Source: Cytophagales bacterium (GTDB lineage: Bacteria; Bacteroidota; Bacteroidia; Cytophagales; Microscillaceae). Taken from it: 64,000 bases of DNA. The stretch is taken from positions 1-64,000 of the forward strand of contig JAAFIN010000001.1 of assembly GCA_013297825.1 (NCBI GenBank), written 5' to 3'. Below, piece after piece: positions 27,085 through 35,348 of this stretch (the stretch's first letter is position 1; each line of letters opens with the position of its first letter). The notes beneath the pieces are model-generated. The model did not search any database, had not been told where the DNA came from, and worked only from the letters and a program-made list of their open reading frames with translations. The translations under genes were made by a program, and so were the position numbers.

Positions 27085-27623
27085 CATTTCTCAATCCTAA
27101 TCACTTTTTTAGGCTTCGTTTTATTCATTTGTAACCAACCATATACTTTATGATTAGGATTGCAAACAAGATTAAGAAAATCATCTTCTTTAAAACTCAA
27201 AAACATAGATTCAGGCACTTCTACACGTATTTGTGCTGGAATTTTGGCTGGAATTTCCATTTTTAGACCTTCTTTAAAGGTAAAAATATGACTTTCCATC
27301 ACTTCAATCTCAAAATAAAATTCGGTTTCTTCTATTTCTTGTTGTTCGTTAATTTTTTGTTTTTTAATTTTTTTGGTTAAAGTCCCCTGCAACCAATAAG
27401 GCGAATGTGGCGAAAGTAAAGATAAAATTTCGTTTTGAAACAAAATATAATCCAACGCAACCGTCATAAGCCCAATCAATAACACTAAATTTATATCTTG
27501 AAAAATCAACAAACCAAAAAAAATTCCTAACCCAAAACCAATACAAAATACCCAAAGATGTTTTGCAAGTGGTTTTTGGCGATATTCTTTTATAATTTCG
27601 TGATGTAAATTCTGCCAGTTCAA
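27084..27623 (-). CDS. Hypothetical two-TM protein
   Basis: A 179-residue protein with two adjacent hydrophobic segments (about 23-42 and 45-63, LWVFCIGFGLGIFFGLLIF and VLLIGLMTVALDYILF). A mainly beta C-terminal domain (about 75-179) with Lys/Glu-rich linkers follows. It ends with basic residues KPKKVIRIEK. I do not recognise the family; convergent with bshC. Confidence 0.6.
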   Translation of the reverse strand: MNWQNLHHEIIKEYRQKPLAKHLWVFCIGFGLGIFFGLLIFQDINLVLLIGLMTVALDYILFQNEILSLLSPHSPYWLQGTLTKKIKKQKINEQQEIEETEFYFEIEVMESHIFTFKEGLKMEIPAKIPAQIRVEVPESMFLSFKEDDFLNLVCNPNHKVYGWLQMNKTKPKKVIRIEK

Positions 27624-27785
27624 AAAAGTTTAAGGTTTAAAAAGTTTAAAAAGTTCAAAAAGTTCAAAAGTTCAAAAGTTCAAAAGTTCAAAAAGTTTAA
27701 GAAAAAAATCCTGTTAATCTTAAAATCCTGAAAATCCTGCTTCAGACTTTGGCTGTTTCATTTATAATTTATCATTCACAAAAGT
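27624..27785. repeat. Family B, E and A repeats
   Basis: GTTTAAGGTTTAAAAAGTTT and GTTCAAAAGTTCAAAAG units (27628-27700) are followed by AATCCTGTTAATCTTAAAAT (family E type) and GGCTGTTTCATTTATAATTT (family A, 27751). Nothing else is seen in the gap. Confidence 0.7.
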
Positions 27786-27891
27786 ATCAAAATAATTTTT
27801 AAATGCTTTGTTAAGGCGTGTTAATCTTTTAAAATTAACCTTTTTTTGTTTTATTTTTGCAAAATAAATACATTTTCTAAATCAAATTTTT

Positions 27892-28317
27892 ATGAAAAAA
27901 TCACTTTTTATTTTAATATTTTTTATTTTTTGTGCAAATGTGGTAAGTTTTGCCCAAAATAAAGCACAAGATTTACAGCAAAATCTTGAACTTACTACGC
28001 CAAAAATGACTTTTGTGGAAACTGTGTATGATTTTGGAAAAGCAAAATTAGGTGAAAAAATTTCTACTGCTTTCTATTTTAAAAATACAGGTACAAAACC
28101 GCTCCAAATTCTGCAAGTACAAGCAAGTTGTGGCTGTACTGCCTCCAAATGGAAAAAAGAGTTAATTCAACCTAATGAAGTAAGTGAAATCACAGTTACA
28201 TTTGATACTGCTTACAAAGGTGATATGACAGGCAAACAAAGTAAATACTTGCTTATCATTTCTAATTCCCCTGAAAAAGAACAAAAATTGACTATTCAAG
28301 GCGAAGTTTCTAATTAA
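27892..28317 (+). CDS. DUF1573 secreted protein
   Basis: A 141-residue protein with a signal peptide ending near SFAQ (residue 22) and a DUF1573 domain (about 38-135). It shows FVETVYDFGKAKLGEKIS, YFKNTGTKPLQI and the ASCGCTASKWKKE cysteine motif. It is paralogous to the lipoprotein at 12066-12632 but has no lipobox. The fold is Ig-like; role unknown. TATTTTTG at 27852-27859 could be its -7 element. Confidence 0.88.
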   Translation: MKKSLFILIFFIFCANVVSFAQNKAQDLQQNLELTTPKMTFVETVYDFGKAKLGEKISTAFYFKNTGTKPLQILQVQASCGCTASKWKKELIQPNEVSEITVTFDTAYKGDMTGKQSKYLLIISNSPEKEQKLTIQGEVSN

Positions 28318-28343
28318 ACTAAGTTTAATTTTTATAAAAACAA

Positions 28344-28384
28344 AAAACCTTGCTGATTTATAAGAAATTAGCAAGGTTTTTTTA
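28344..28384 (+). terminator. Terminator of the DUF1573 gene
   Basis: AAACCTTGCT (about 28345-28354) pairs with AGCAAGGTTT (28370-28379), followed by a T run. Confidence 0.75.
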
Positions 28385-28427
28385 TATATTTATGAATGAA
28401 CTAAAAATAAAATGGGTATTTTTAAAA

Positions 28428-28512
28428 ATAGGCATAAATGCCTATTCTATACACATTTTTATATATAGCACTATACGTATTTTTATGTATAGCACAGGCA
28501 TTTATGCCTGTG
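28428..28512. repeat. Twin palindromes AGGCAT(AA/TT)ATGCCT
   Basis: ATAGGCATAAATGCCTAT at 28428-28445 and CACAGGCATTTATGCCTGTG at 28493-28512 are each palindromic and are also inverted copies of each other, with CTATAC/GTATAG motifs between. They could form either two small hairpins or one large one. Confidence 0.7.
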
Positions 28513-28602
28513 AAACTGTGAAACGTCAAACATATTCAGATTAAAATTTACACATTCCTTATATATTTTCTTTCCGCTTACACCTTTCCCCTGATACCTA
28601 TA

Positions 28603-29220
28603 TTACACCTTGTCCAAATTACTTTTCACCTTTTTATCCAAATCCAACAAAAAAGCAATAATATCGTCAGAATGTAACACGTGATTCATAGGAGCGAGTT
28701 TTAGGGCAGAGGCAGGCATTGTGTCTATAAGGCAATCCGCAGGGTCTTGCACAATGGTAAGACCGCCTCTTTCGTGAATTTTTTGCATACCTACTGCACC
28801 ATCACGATTAGCACCTGAAAGCAAAATACCCACCAATCTATTGCGATACACATAAGACGCACTTTGTAACAAAATATCAATACCTGGTCGTGAATTATTC
28901 ACAAGGTCATCAGTTGCAAGTGTAAAAGTATTGCCAAGTTCTATGCCCAAATGATAATTGGCAGGAGCAAGGTAAATACTATTACGTTTTATCATTTCTT
29001 TGTCCAAAGGCTCTTTGACAGGAATTGTACTTTTGATATTAAGTGCTTCCACAAAACCGTGCCTTACGTGCCTTAATCTATGCAAGCACATCATAATAGG
29101 CAATTCAAAATCAGTAGGCAAAGCACTTAATATTCTGCTTATTATCTGAAAACTCCCCGCAGAACCACCTATTACGACTGCTCTGTAATGTCCTTCTGTT
29201 TTGAATTTTGTTGTGGTCAT
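28603..29220 (-). CDS. Stand-alone CheB-type methylesterase domain
   Basis: The 205-residue product is a CheB catalytic domain without the receiver domain that normally controls it. The triad is visible: S20 in GGSAG, H47 in CLHRLRH and D140 in SGANRDGAVG, with YLAPANYHLGI between. CheB removes methyl groups from glutamates of chemoreceptors. No chemotaxis gene is near, so the substrate is uncertain; in Bacteroidota such domains also belong to CheB-CheR hybrid signalling proteins. A family C repeat lies just after its stop codon. Confidence 0.88.
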   Translation of the reverse strand: MTTTKFKTEGHYRAVVIGGSAGSFQIISRILSALPTDFELPIMMCLHRLRHVRHGFVEALNIKSTIPVKEPLDKEMIKRNSIYLAPANYHLGIELGNTFTLATDDLVNNSRPGIDILLQSASYVYRNRLVGILLSGANRDGAVGMQKIHERGGLTIVQDPADCLIDTMPASALKLAPMNHVLHSDDIIAFLLDLDKKVKSNLDKV

Positions 29221-29600
29221 AGAATAAATAATAAAACATATTATAAAACTTATTATGCTATTTGTATTTATTTATAATAAGTTTTTGCAAAAATAGTTTT
29301 TTTTATGAAAAATATTTTTTAAAAAATGAATGTTTAGAAAATATCTTTTAAAGGTGATTTTTATCTAAAAAGAGCAAAAGAAATTTTTACAGACAAAAAT
29401 ATAAAAATTTTAAGAAAAAATAAAAATTTTATTCAAATTAAAACTACCTTTTGTCCAAAACTTGCGTCTTATATCAAAACTTATATCAAAAAAACTCCTT
29501 GTTTTTCTCACAATATTTTTTTTCTTTTGATAAAATTCTAAAATAAAATTATTGTTTTTTTTAATAACGATAAAAATAACGCCCAAAACAATCTAAAATT
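29221..29600. other. Gene-free AT-rich region
   Basis: About 380 bases between divergent genes. The sequence is very AT-rich with runs of A and T. I see no repeat family member, hairpin or ORF of note. Promoters for both neighbours must lie here, but none matches the consensus clearly. Confidence 0.5.
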
Positions 29601-31070
29601 ATGAAGTACAAAAATCAAAAGGAATACAAAACTAAATGTTTTTTTGGGATAATTTTTATCTTTATTATTATTTTTCAATTTTTTTTAAATAATACACTAT
29701 TTGCTCAAAAAAAAATAATCATAGATGATATATTGATACAAGGAAATAAAAAAACAAAAAATTGGATTATTGAAAGAGAATTAGATATCAAGAAAAGGGA
29801 CACACTTCAACTTAAAGATTTGGATAGCCTTGTAAAACTTAACCAACAAAAGATTTTTAATACACAGCTTTTTTTGGAGGTAAAAGTGGAAGTTTTGGAA
29901 GATGATAGCTTAAAAAATATTTTAAAAACCAAAGAAAATTTTGAAGAAAAAATTGAAAAAAAAATAAAAATAAATATTCTCCTCAAAGAACGTTGGTATA
30001 TATTCCCAATTCCTATTTTTGAGCTTTCTGATAGAAATTTTAATGAATGGTGGAACACTTATAACCACGATTTAAACCGCACAAATTACGGAATACGCTT
30101 TGCGTGGGATAATGTTACAGGACGAAAAGATGAATTGGATATTGTCATTCAAAGCGGTTTTAATCAGCGTTTTGCGATTGGTTACAAATATCCTTATTTG
30201 GACAAAAAACGAAGATTAGGGCTTGAACTAAATGTAGGTTATTTACAAAATAAATCAACTGCTTATCGCACCCAAAACCACAAACTTTTATTTCTAAAAA
30301 CTGATGGCTTTTTGCGTGAGCGTTTTGATGCACGTGTTACATTTAATTACCGCAAAAGTTTTTTTACAACCCATAATTTTGTATTAAATTATCGCAAAAC
30401 TTCTGTCAATGATACGCTTTTGGAATATAATCCTTTTTATTTTTCTCCCCAAAAAAATACCCAAAATCTTTTCACAATATCATATTCAGGACGTTATGAC
30501 CGCAGAGATGTGCAGTATTATGCCCTCAAAGGTTGGACAATGGGTTGGAATATTGCAAAAAATTTTGGAGAAAATACGCAAGGAATTGGTTTTGGCTTTG
30601 GCATTGCAAAGTACAATCAATTAAGCAAAAAATGGTTTAGCGACCATACTTTGAGAGGATATTATAGTGATTGGTTTGGTTATCAACCTTACGCACAAGC
30701 ACAAGCGTTGGGTTATGGGCAAGAAAATCTAAGAGGTTTTGATTTGTATGTAATAGACGGACAGGCATATTTTTTGCAAAAAAACACCTTGAAATTTCAA
30801 ATTTTTGATAAAAAATATAAACTTTTTCCAAAAACCTCAGCTTTAAATAATTTTCCTGTTGCGTTGTATGCTAATGTTTTTGTGGATATGGGTTACGTAA
30901 AAGACGATTATTTTACTGCGTATAATTCAACTTTCAATAATACTTTTTTGTATAGTGGTGGAGTGGGCGTTGATTTGGTTACATTTTATAATATGGTTTT
31001 TTCTTTCACACTTGCCCAAAATAAACGTCAGGAAACAGGTTTTTTCTTTAATTTTAGTGGAATATTTTGA
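29601..31070 (+). CDS. Omp85-superfamily outer-membrane protein (BamA/TamA-like)
   Basis: A 489-residue protein with signal peptide (cleavage near LFAQ, about residue 36), a single POTRA-like segment (about 38-125: DDILIQGNKKTKNWIIERELDI) and a long beta barrel (about 150-489) ending in aromatic FNFSGIF. BamA itself has five POTRAs, so this shorter form is more like TamA-type or accessory Omp85 proteins. Motifs such as GRYDRRDVQYYALKGW recur in the barrel. The cargo is unknown. Confidence 0.8.
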   Translation: MKYKNQKEYKTKCFFGIIFIFIIIFQFFLNNTLFAQKKIIIDDILIQGNKKTKNWIIERELDIKKRDTLQLKDLDSLVKLNQQKIFNTQLFLEVKVEVLEDDSLKNILKTKENFEEKIEKKIKINILLKERWYIFPIPIFELSDRNFNEWWNTYNHDLNRTNYGIRFAWDNVTGRKDELDIVIQSGFNQRFAIGYKYPYLDKKRRLGLELNVGYLQNKSTAYRTQNHKLLFLKTDGFLRERFDARVTFNYRKSFFTTHNFVLNYRKTSVNDTLLEYNPFYFSPQKNTQNLFTISYSGRYDRRDVQYYALKGWTMGWNIAKNFGENTQGIGFGFGIAKYNQLSKKWFSDHTLRGYYSDWFGYQPYAQAQALGYGQENLRGFDLYVIDGQAYFLQKNTLKFQIFDKKYKLFPKTSALNNFPVALYANVFVDMGYVKDDYFTAYNSTFNNTFLYSGGVGVDLVTFYNMVFSFTLAQNKRQETGFFFNFSGIF

Positions 31071-31306
31071 GGAATTAGGAATTAAAAATTAGAGTTCTTT
31101 AAATTGGAACACAAATTTTATGGATTAACACATATTTTCACGAATTTTTTGCTTTAAAAAATTAAAATTTATACATTGATTAAGAATAGATTTAGAATTT
31201 ATAAAAAGATACTCAAAAAAATTTTGGAATTTCCATTTATGATTTTTATTTTTGTATGTGATTGTTTTCTAAATAAAATTAAAAACTAAACCCCCAAAAT
31301 AATACT
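31071..31306. repeat. Family E repeat between Omp85-like gene and small Lys-rich gene
   Basis: AATTAGGAATTAAAAATTAG (family A tail type) follows the stop codon. Then GGAACACAAATTTTATGGAT and TTAACACATATTTTCACGAA at about 31100-31145 form a diverged family E unit. Confidence 0.6.
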
Positions 31307-31411
31307 ATGGCAAAAGGAACTGATATGAAAAAAGCAGTTAAAAAAGAACCACTTAAAACTGCAAAAGAAAAAAAAGAAGAAAAACGCAATAAAAAAAATG
31401 CGTCTAAGTAA
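31307..31411 (+). CDS. 34-residue Lys-rich small protein
   Basis: ATG at 31307 opens a frame reading MAKGTDMKKAVKKEP and ending KKNASK at the TAA 31409-31411. It has about 14 lysines and several glutamates, so it is strongly basic. Very similar short Lys-rich proteins beginning MAKGT/MAK are found in Bacteroidota as I recall, often described as hypothetical. It is followed by a palindrome and a terminator (31477-31503), which supports a separately transcribed gene. Role unknown; nucleic-acid binding is a guess. Confidence 0.6.
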   Translation: MAKGTDMKKAVKKEPLKTAKEKKEEKRNKKNASK

Positions 31412-31427
31412 TTTTTTTCTTTACTTC

Positions 31428-31460
31428 AACTTTTGGAGGGTTTCAAACCCTCCAAAAGTT
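31428..31460. repeat. Palindromic repeat AACTTTTGGAGGG, copy 1
   Basis: A 33-bp near-perfect palindrome with 15-bp arms and a TCA centre. Related copies are at 36425-36457 and 44712-44744. Confidence 0.85.
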
Positions 31461-31476
31461 TTTAAAAAATAAAAAA

Positions 31477-31512
31477 ACCTTTCAAATATAAATTTGAAAG
31501 GTTTTTTTTGTT
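31477..31512 (+). terminator. Terminator after the small Lys-rich gene
   Basis: AACCTTTCAAAT (31477-31488) pairs with ATTTGAAAGGTT (31492-31503), followed by T residues; A run on the left allows bidirectional use. Confidence 0.8.
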
Positions 31513-31544
31513 TTAAAGATTTTTGAACAATATTTTTTAAGGTT

Positions 31545-31618
31545 TTATTTGAACTTTTTTGAACCTTAAACCTTGAACCTTAAACTTTTTTGAACCTTAA
31601 ACCTTGAACCTTAAACTT
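31545..31618. repeat. Family B array next to glnN stop
   Basis: GAACCTTAAACCTTGAACC units and TTGAACTTTTTTGAACC run up to the stop codon of the minus-strand glnN. Confidence 0.75.
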
Positions 31619-33811
31619 TTATCGCACCATCAGCAACTCACGATATTTTGGCAAAGTCCAATCTTCGTCATCAATAATAAGTTCCAATTTATCCACGCTG
31701 TAACGAATTACATCAAAATATTTTTTCACTTGTTCCTCATAAGCAATTGCTCTTTCAAACGCATTTTCAATTTTGTTGGCGGTTTTGCGAGCTTCAATCA
31801 TTTCCTCAGTATTTTGTTGGATAAGGTTGATATGTTCCGAAATATTGGTAATGGCATCAACTATGGTTTTTACGCTTGCATTTTTTTCCAAACCTATTTC
31901 TTTCAAACCTTTTACATTTTGGATAAGTTTGTTTTGATACACGATTGCAGAAGGAATTACGTGATTAAGTGCCAAATCATTCATTACACGTGCTTCAATT
32001 TGTACTTTTTTGATGTAATTTTCCAAATTGATTTCATAACGAGCTTCCACTTCACGATGCGACATAATGCCCAATTCTTCAAATAAATGCAAAGATTTAT
32101 CAGAAATATATGCTTGTAATGCTCTTGGCGAAGATTTTACATTTGGAAGACCACGTTTTTCTGCTTCTATTACCCATTCTTCAGAATAATTATCACCTTC
32201 AAACAAAATATTTTTGCTTTCTGTAATGTATCTTCTCAATACATTTACAATCGCATATTCTCTTTTTTCAAGGCTTTCAGCTTCTTTATCCACATCTTTG
32301 CGGAATTGAATAAGTTGTTTTGCAACAATAGCGTTCAAAACCACCATAGGGGCAGCACAATTCGCAGAACTTCCCACCGCCCTAAACTCAAATTTATTGC
32401 CTGTAAATGCAAATGGTGATGTACGATTGCGGTCTGTGGTATCCAAAATAATAGCTGGCACTTTGTTAATGCCCATTTTCATATAAAGATTATCGCCTTT
32501 TTCAAGTGCGATGGTTGCATTTTTTTCCAATTCTTCCAAAACCCTTTTTAGTTCCGCTCCCACAAAAACCGAAATAATCGCAGGAGGTGCTTCATTTGCT
32601 CCAAGTCTGTAATCATTGCCTGCTGACGCAATACTCGCCCTCAAAAGGTCGGAATATGCGTGAACTGCTTTAATAGTATTAACAAAAAATGACAAAAATT
32701 GCAAATTTTCTTTTGGTTTGGAAGTAGGAGCAAGGAGGTTTTTTCCTGTGTCAGTTCCTAACGCCCAGTTATTATGTTTTCCACTTCCATTGATACCAGC
32801 AAAAGGTTTTTCGTGAAAAAGAATTTTGAAATTGTGTTTTTCCGCTACTTTTTCCATCACGTCCATTAGCAGAATATTGTGGTCAACCGCCAAATTTAAT
32901 TCTTCAAAAGTAGGGGCACACTCAAATTGTGCAGGAGCAACTTCATTATGACGTGTACGAATTGGAATACCTAATTTTTGTGCTTCAATCTCAAAATCCA
33001 CCATAAAAGCCTTCACACGTGTAGGAATTGACCCAAAATAATGGTCTTCTAATTGTTGTCCTTTTGCTGGTGCGTGTCCAAATACGGTTTTTCCTGCCAT
33101 CATCAAGTCAGGTCTTGCATAATAAAGTGCCTTATCCACCAAAAAATATTCTTGTTCAGGGCCTAAAGTCGCAATTACTTTTTTGACGTCTTTGTCAAAT
33201 AATTCACAAACCGCAACAGATGCTTTATCTACTGCAGAAATTGCTTTGAGAAGTGGCGTTTTATAATCCAATGCTTCCCCTGTGTAAGATACAAAAATGG
33301 TAGGAATACAAAGCGTTTTTCCTGCTTGTGTTTCCATAATAAAAGCAGGCGAAGTAACGTCCCACGCAGTATAACCTCTTGCCTCAAATGTAGCACGAAT
33401 TCCACCACTTGGGAAAGAAGATGCATCAGGTTCTTGTTGTGCTAAGGCACTTCCTTTAAATTTTTCTATGGCGTTTCCTTTTGAATCAATATCATAAAAC
33501 GCATCATGTTTTTCAGCAGTAGAGCCTGTAAGCGGTTGAAACCAGTGTGTATAATGTGTTACGCCTTTGTTCATAGCCCAATTACGCATACCATTGGCTA
33601 CTGCATCAGCGAGTTCATTGTCTATTTTTCCGCCCTGTTCCAACACGCCCAAAAATTTTTTGAAAGTATCAGCACTTAGGTATTCTTTCATAGCTTTTTC
33701 GCTAAAAACATTTATACCAAAGTAATCTGAAATTTTGTTAGCAGGAAGAATAGGAGAAACAACATCACGGTTTTGTGCTTGTTCTACTGCTTTAAATCTA
33801 AGAATTGCCAT
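31619..33811 (-). CDS. glnN: Glutamine synthetase type III
   Basis: A 730-residue GSIII enzyme that makes glutamine from glutamate, ammonia and ATP; GSIII is common in Bacteroidota and cyanobacteria. Characteristic pieces are WFQPLTGSTAEKHDAF, the glutamate/ATP segment TLGPEQEYFLVD, ARHNEVAPAQFE-like TRHNEVAPAQFECAP, HEKPFAGINGSGKHNNWAL and DRNRTSPFAFTGNKFE. Length is typical of the type. It is likely a homododecamer and monocistronic. Confidence 0.96.
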   Translation of the reverse strand: MAILRFKAVEQAQNRDVVSPILPANKISDYFGINVFSEKAMKEYLSADTFKKFLGVLEQGGKIDNELADAVANGMRNWAMNKGVTHYTHWFQPLTGSTAEKHDAFYDIDSKGNAIEKFKGSALAQQEPDASSFPSGGIRATFEARGYTAWDVTSPAFIMETQAGKTLCIPTIFVSYTGEALDYKTPLLKAISAVDKASVAVCELFDKDVKKVIATLGPEQEYFLVDKALYYARPDLMMAGKTVFGHAPAKGQQLEDHYFGSIPTRVKAFMVDFEIEAQKLGIPIRTRHNEVAPAQFECAPTFEELNLAVDHNILLMDVMEKVAEKHNFKILFHEKPFAGINGSGKHNNWALGTDTGKNLLAPTSKPKENLQFLSFFVNTIKAVHAYSDLLRASIASAGNDYRLGANEAPPAIISVFVGAELKRVLEELEKNATIALEKGDNLYMKMGINKVPAIILDTTDRNRTSPFAFTGNKFEFRAVGSSANCAAPMVVLNAIVAKQLIQFRKDVDKEAESLEKREYAIVNVLRRYITESKNILFEGDNYSEEWVIEAEKRGLPNVKSSPRALQAYISDKSLHLFEELGIMSHREVEARYEINLENYIKKVQIEARVMNDLALNHVIPSAIVYQNKLIQNVKGLKEIGLEKNASVKTIVDAITNISEHINLIQQNTEEMIEARKTANKIENAFERAIAYEEQVKKYFDVIRYSVDKLELIIDDEDWTLPKYRELLMVR

Positions 33812-34084
33812 AATTTTACGTTTTGTTTTTAAGTAGTTTTTTTAAAAAACAAGTATTTTTTATAAAAATGGGTTAAAATTTTAGGGCAAAAATAAGAGAA
33901 ATATATTTATTTGCAAAAAAATGTTATTGTTTTTTATAGATTAAATTTTTTAAATCTATGTTTTTTTAAATAATAAGTTTTTTTATTCAATTTATTTCCT
34001 TTACTTTTAAGAAATTTTTAAATGAATTTTTTAAAAATACATTCTATTTTTTTACCAATTTAAAAAAACAAAAAATCATTTCTT

Positions 34085-34498
34085 ATGGAAGATTTAGCAC
34101 AAAAAGTAGCAGAAAAAGCAGGTATAACGCCTGAACAAGCAAAAATCGCTGTGGAAACCATTATGCAATATGTAGAGGGACGTGTTGCTCCACTTATTGA
34201 TGCAAAAGTAGAAGCATCTCTTAAAGATTTTAGCGTAACGCTCAAAGGACAAGTACACGAAGCACTCACAGGCAAAGTGCTTACTTCTTTTGCGGAAAAA
34301 GTAGGGGATTTTGCAGAAGGGGCGAAAGATAAATTGGAGGATTTTGCAGAAGGTGCAAAAGAACGTTTGGGTAGTATTGCAAGTGCAACAAAAAGTTTCT
34401 TTGGTTTTGGTGGTAAAAAAGAAGAACCAAAAAAAGAAGAAAGCAAAGAAGAAGCAACTACTGTAACTCCTGAAAAAAAAGAAGAAGATAAAAAGTAA
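34085..34498 (+). CDS. Small helical protein with Lys/Glu-rich tail
   Basis: A 137-residue protein. The N-terminal part (about 1-45, LAQKVAEKAGITPEQAKIAVETIMQYVEGR) looks like a short helical domain found in various small bacterial proteins. A middle amphipathic helix with repeats of DFAEGAKDKLEDFAEGAKERL (about 78-98) resembles stress or LEA-like 11-mer repeats. The tail (about 112-137) is almost only Lys, Glu, Thr, Pro. No signal peptide. Function unknown; a stress or scaffold role is a guess. Confidence 0.7.
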   Translation: MEDLAQKVAEKAGITPEQAKIAVETIMQYVEGRVAPLIDAKVEASLKDFSVTLKGQVHEALTGKVLTSFAEKVGDFAEGAKDKLEDFAEGAKERLGSIASATKSFFGFGGKKEEPKKEESKEEATTVTPEKKEEDKK

Positions 34499-34548
34499 TT
34501 GGAACGATACGAAAAAACACAAAAAATTTAAGTACCAAAAGAATAAAA

Positions 34549-34587
34549 AAAACTGCTTTAAAATAAAATTTAAAGCAGTTTTTTTTA
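34549..34587 (+). terminator. Terminator
   Basis: AACTGCTTTAAA (34551-34562) pairs with TTTAAAGCAGTT (34569-34580), followed by a T run. Confidence 0.85.
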
Positions 34588-35177
34588 TGCAAAAAATTAA
34601 GGTACAGTTTGAATATTTCGCTCTAAGTGAATATTGCATTAAATTAATTCAAAAATCATGTTTAAAAATTTATGCTTAAAAAATTACAAATTATGTTAAT
34701 TTTATGATTAAAATTATATTTTTATACATTTTTAACATAATGTTATCCTATATGTAACCATATTTTTTGAGTATTTTATATTTTTTAAAACTAAATTGTA
34801 AAAAATGTGTGAATTTTTAAATACAGTAAAATTTATAAAAATCTGAAAATCAGATTTTTATAAATTTGTACAGCACCTAAAAAAGTTTGTATGGTTGGAA
34901 TTTTATTTTTTCATAAAATCATTCATCAAAAAATTTAGCATCAAAAAATAGATGAAAAATAAAAGTTAATAAACAAACAAATATACATTTGTAAATTTTT
35001 ATTAACTTTTTATTTACTTAAAAAATCAAGGTGCAAAGAATTTTAATTATTTTTAAAACGTATAGTTTTAAATGCTTTTATAAAAAACGTTTTAATTTTC
35101 TGAGCTTTTATATATTTTTGCATATAGTTTATAAGAATTTTTAATTGTAATGATTTTTAATTGCATTAAAAATGCTT
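34588..35177. other. 590-base gene-free AT-rich region
   Basis: No ORF with coding character and no recognisable RNA. Notable only are short inverted repeats such as AAAATCTGAAAATCAGATTTT (near 34839-34859) and AGTTAATAAACAAAC...TTTTTATTAACTTTT (34964-35010). The latter can form a long weak stem. I cannot assign a function. Confidence 0.5.
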
Positions 35178-35308
35178 CTCTGACAATTTTTGTGGAATGT
35201 GTTAAATTTATTTTTTATTTTTAATATAAAATATTGATAATCAAACCAAACCTACAAGATTTTTAAAACATTATAGGTTTCTTAACCCCACAAAAATTGT
35301 CAGACAAT
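35178..35308. repeat. Inverted-repeat element (TGACAATTTTTGTGG family), 131 bp
   Basis: TCTGACAATTTTTGTGG at 35179-35195 faces CCACAAAAATTGTCAGACAA at 35288-35307. The core contains a diverged hairpin AACCTACAAGATT...AACATTATAGGTT that also occurs beside the element at 4286. This supports a mobile or formerly mobile element. Confidence 0.75.
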
Positions 35309-35313
35309 CTAAA

Positions 35314-35346
35314 AATTTACCATTCACCATTTACCATTTACCATTA
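35314..35346. repeat. Family A tail before a TTG start
   Basis: ACCATTCACCATTTACCATT repeats end a few bases before the TTG start codon at 35349. Confidence 0.65.
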
Positions 35347-35348
35347 TT

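Noticed and set aside
34588-35177. Possible structured RNA gene in the long gap
   Set aside because: Only weak AT-rich stems are visible; no conserved RNA motif or promoter-terminator pair could be identified.
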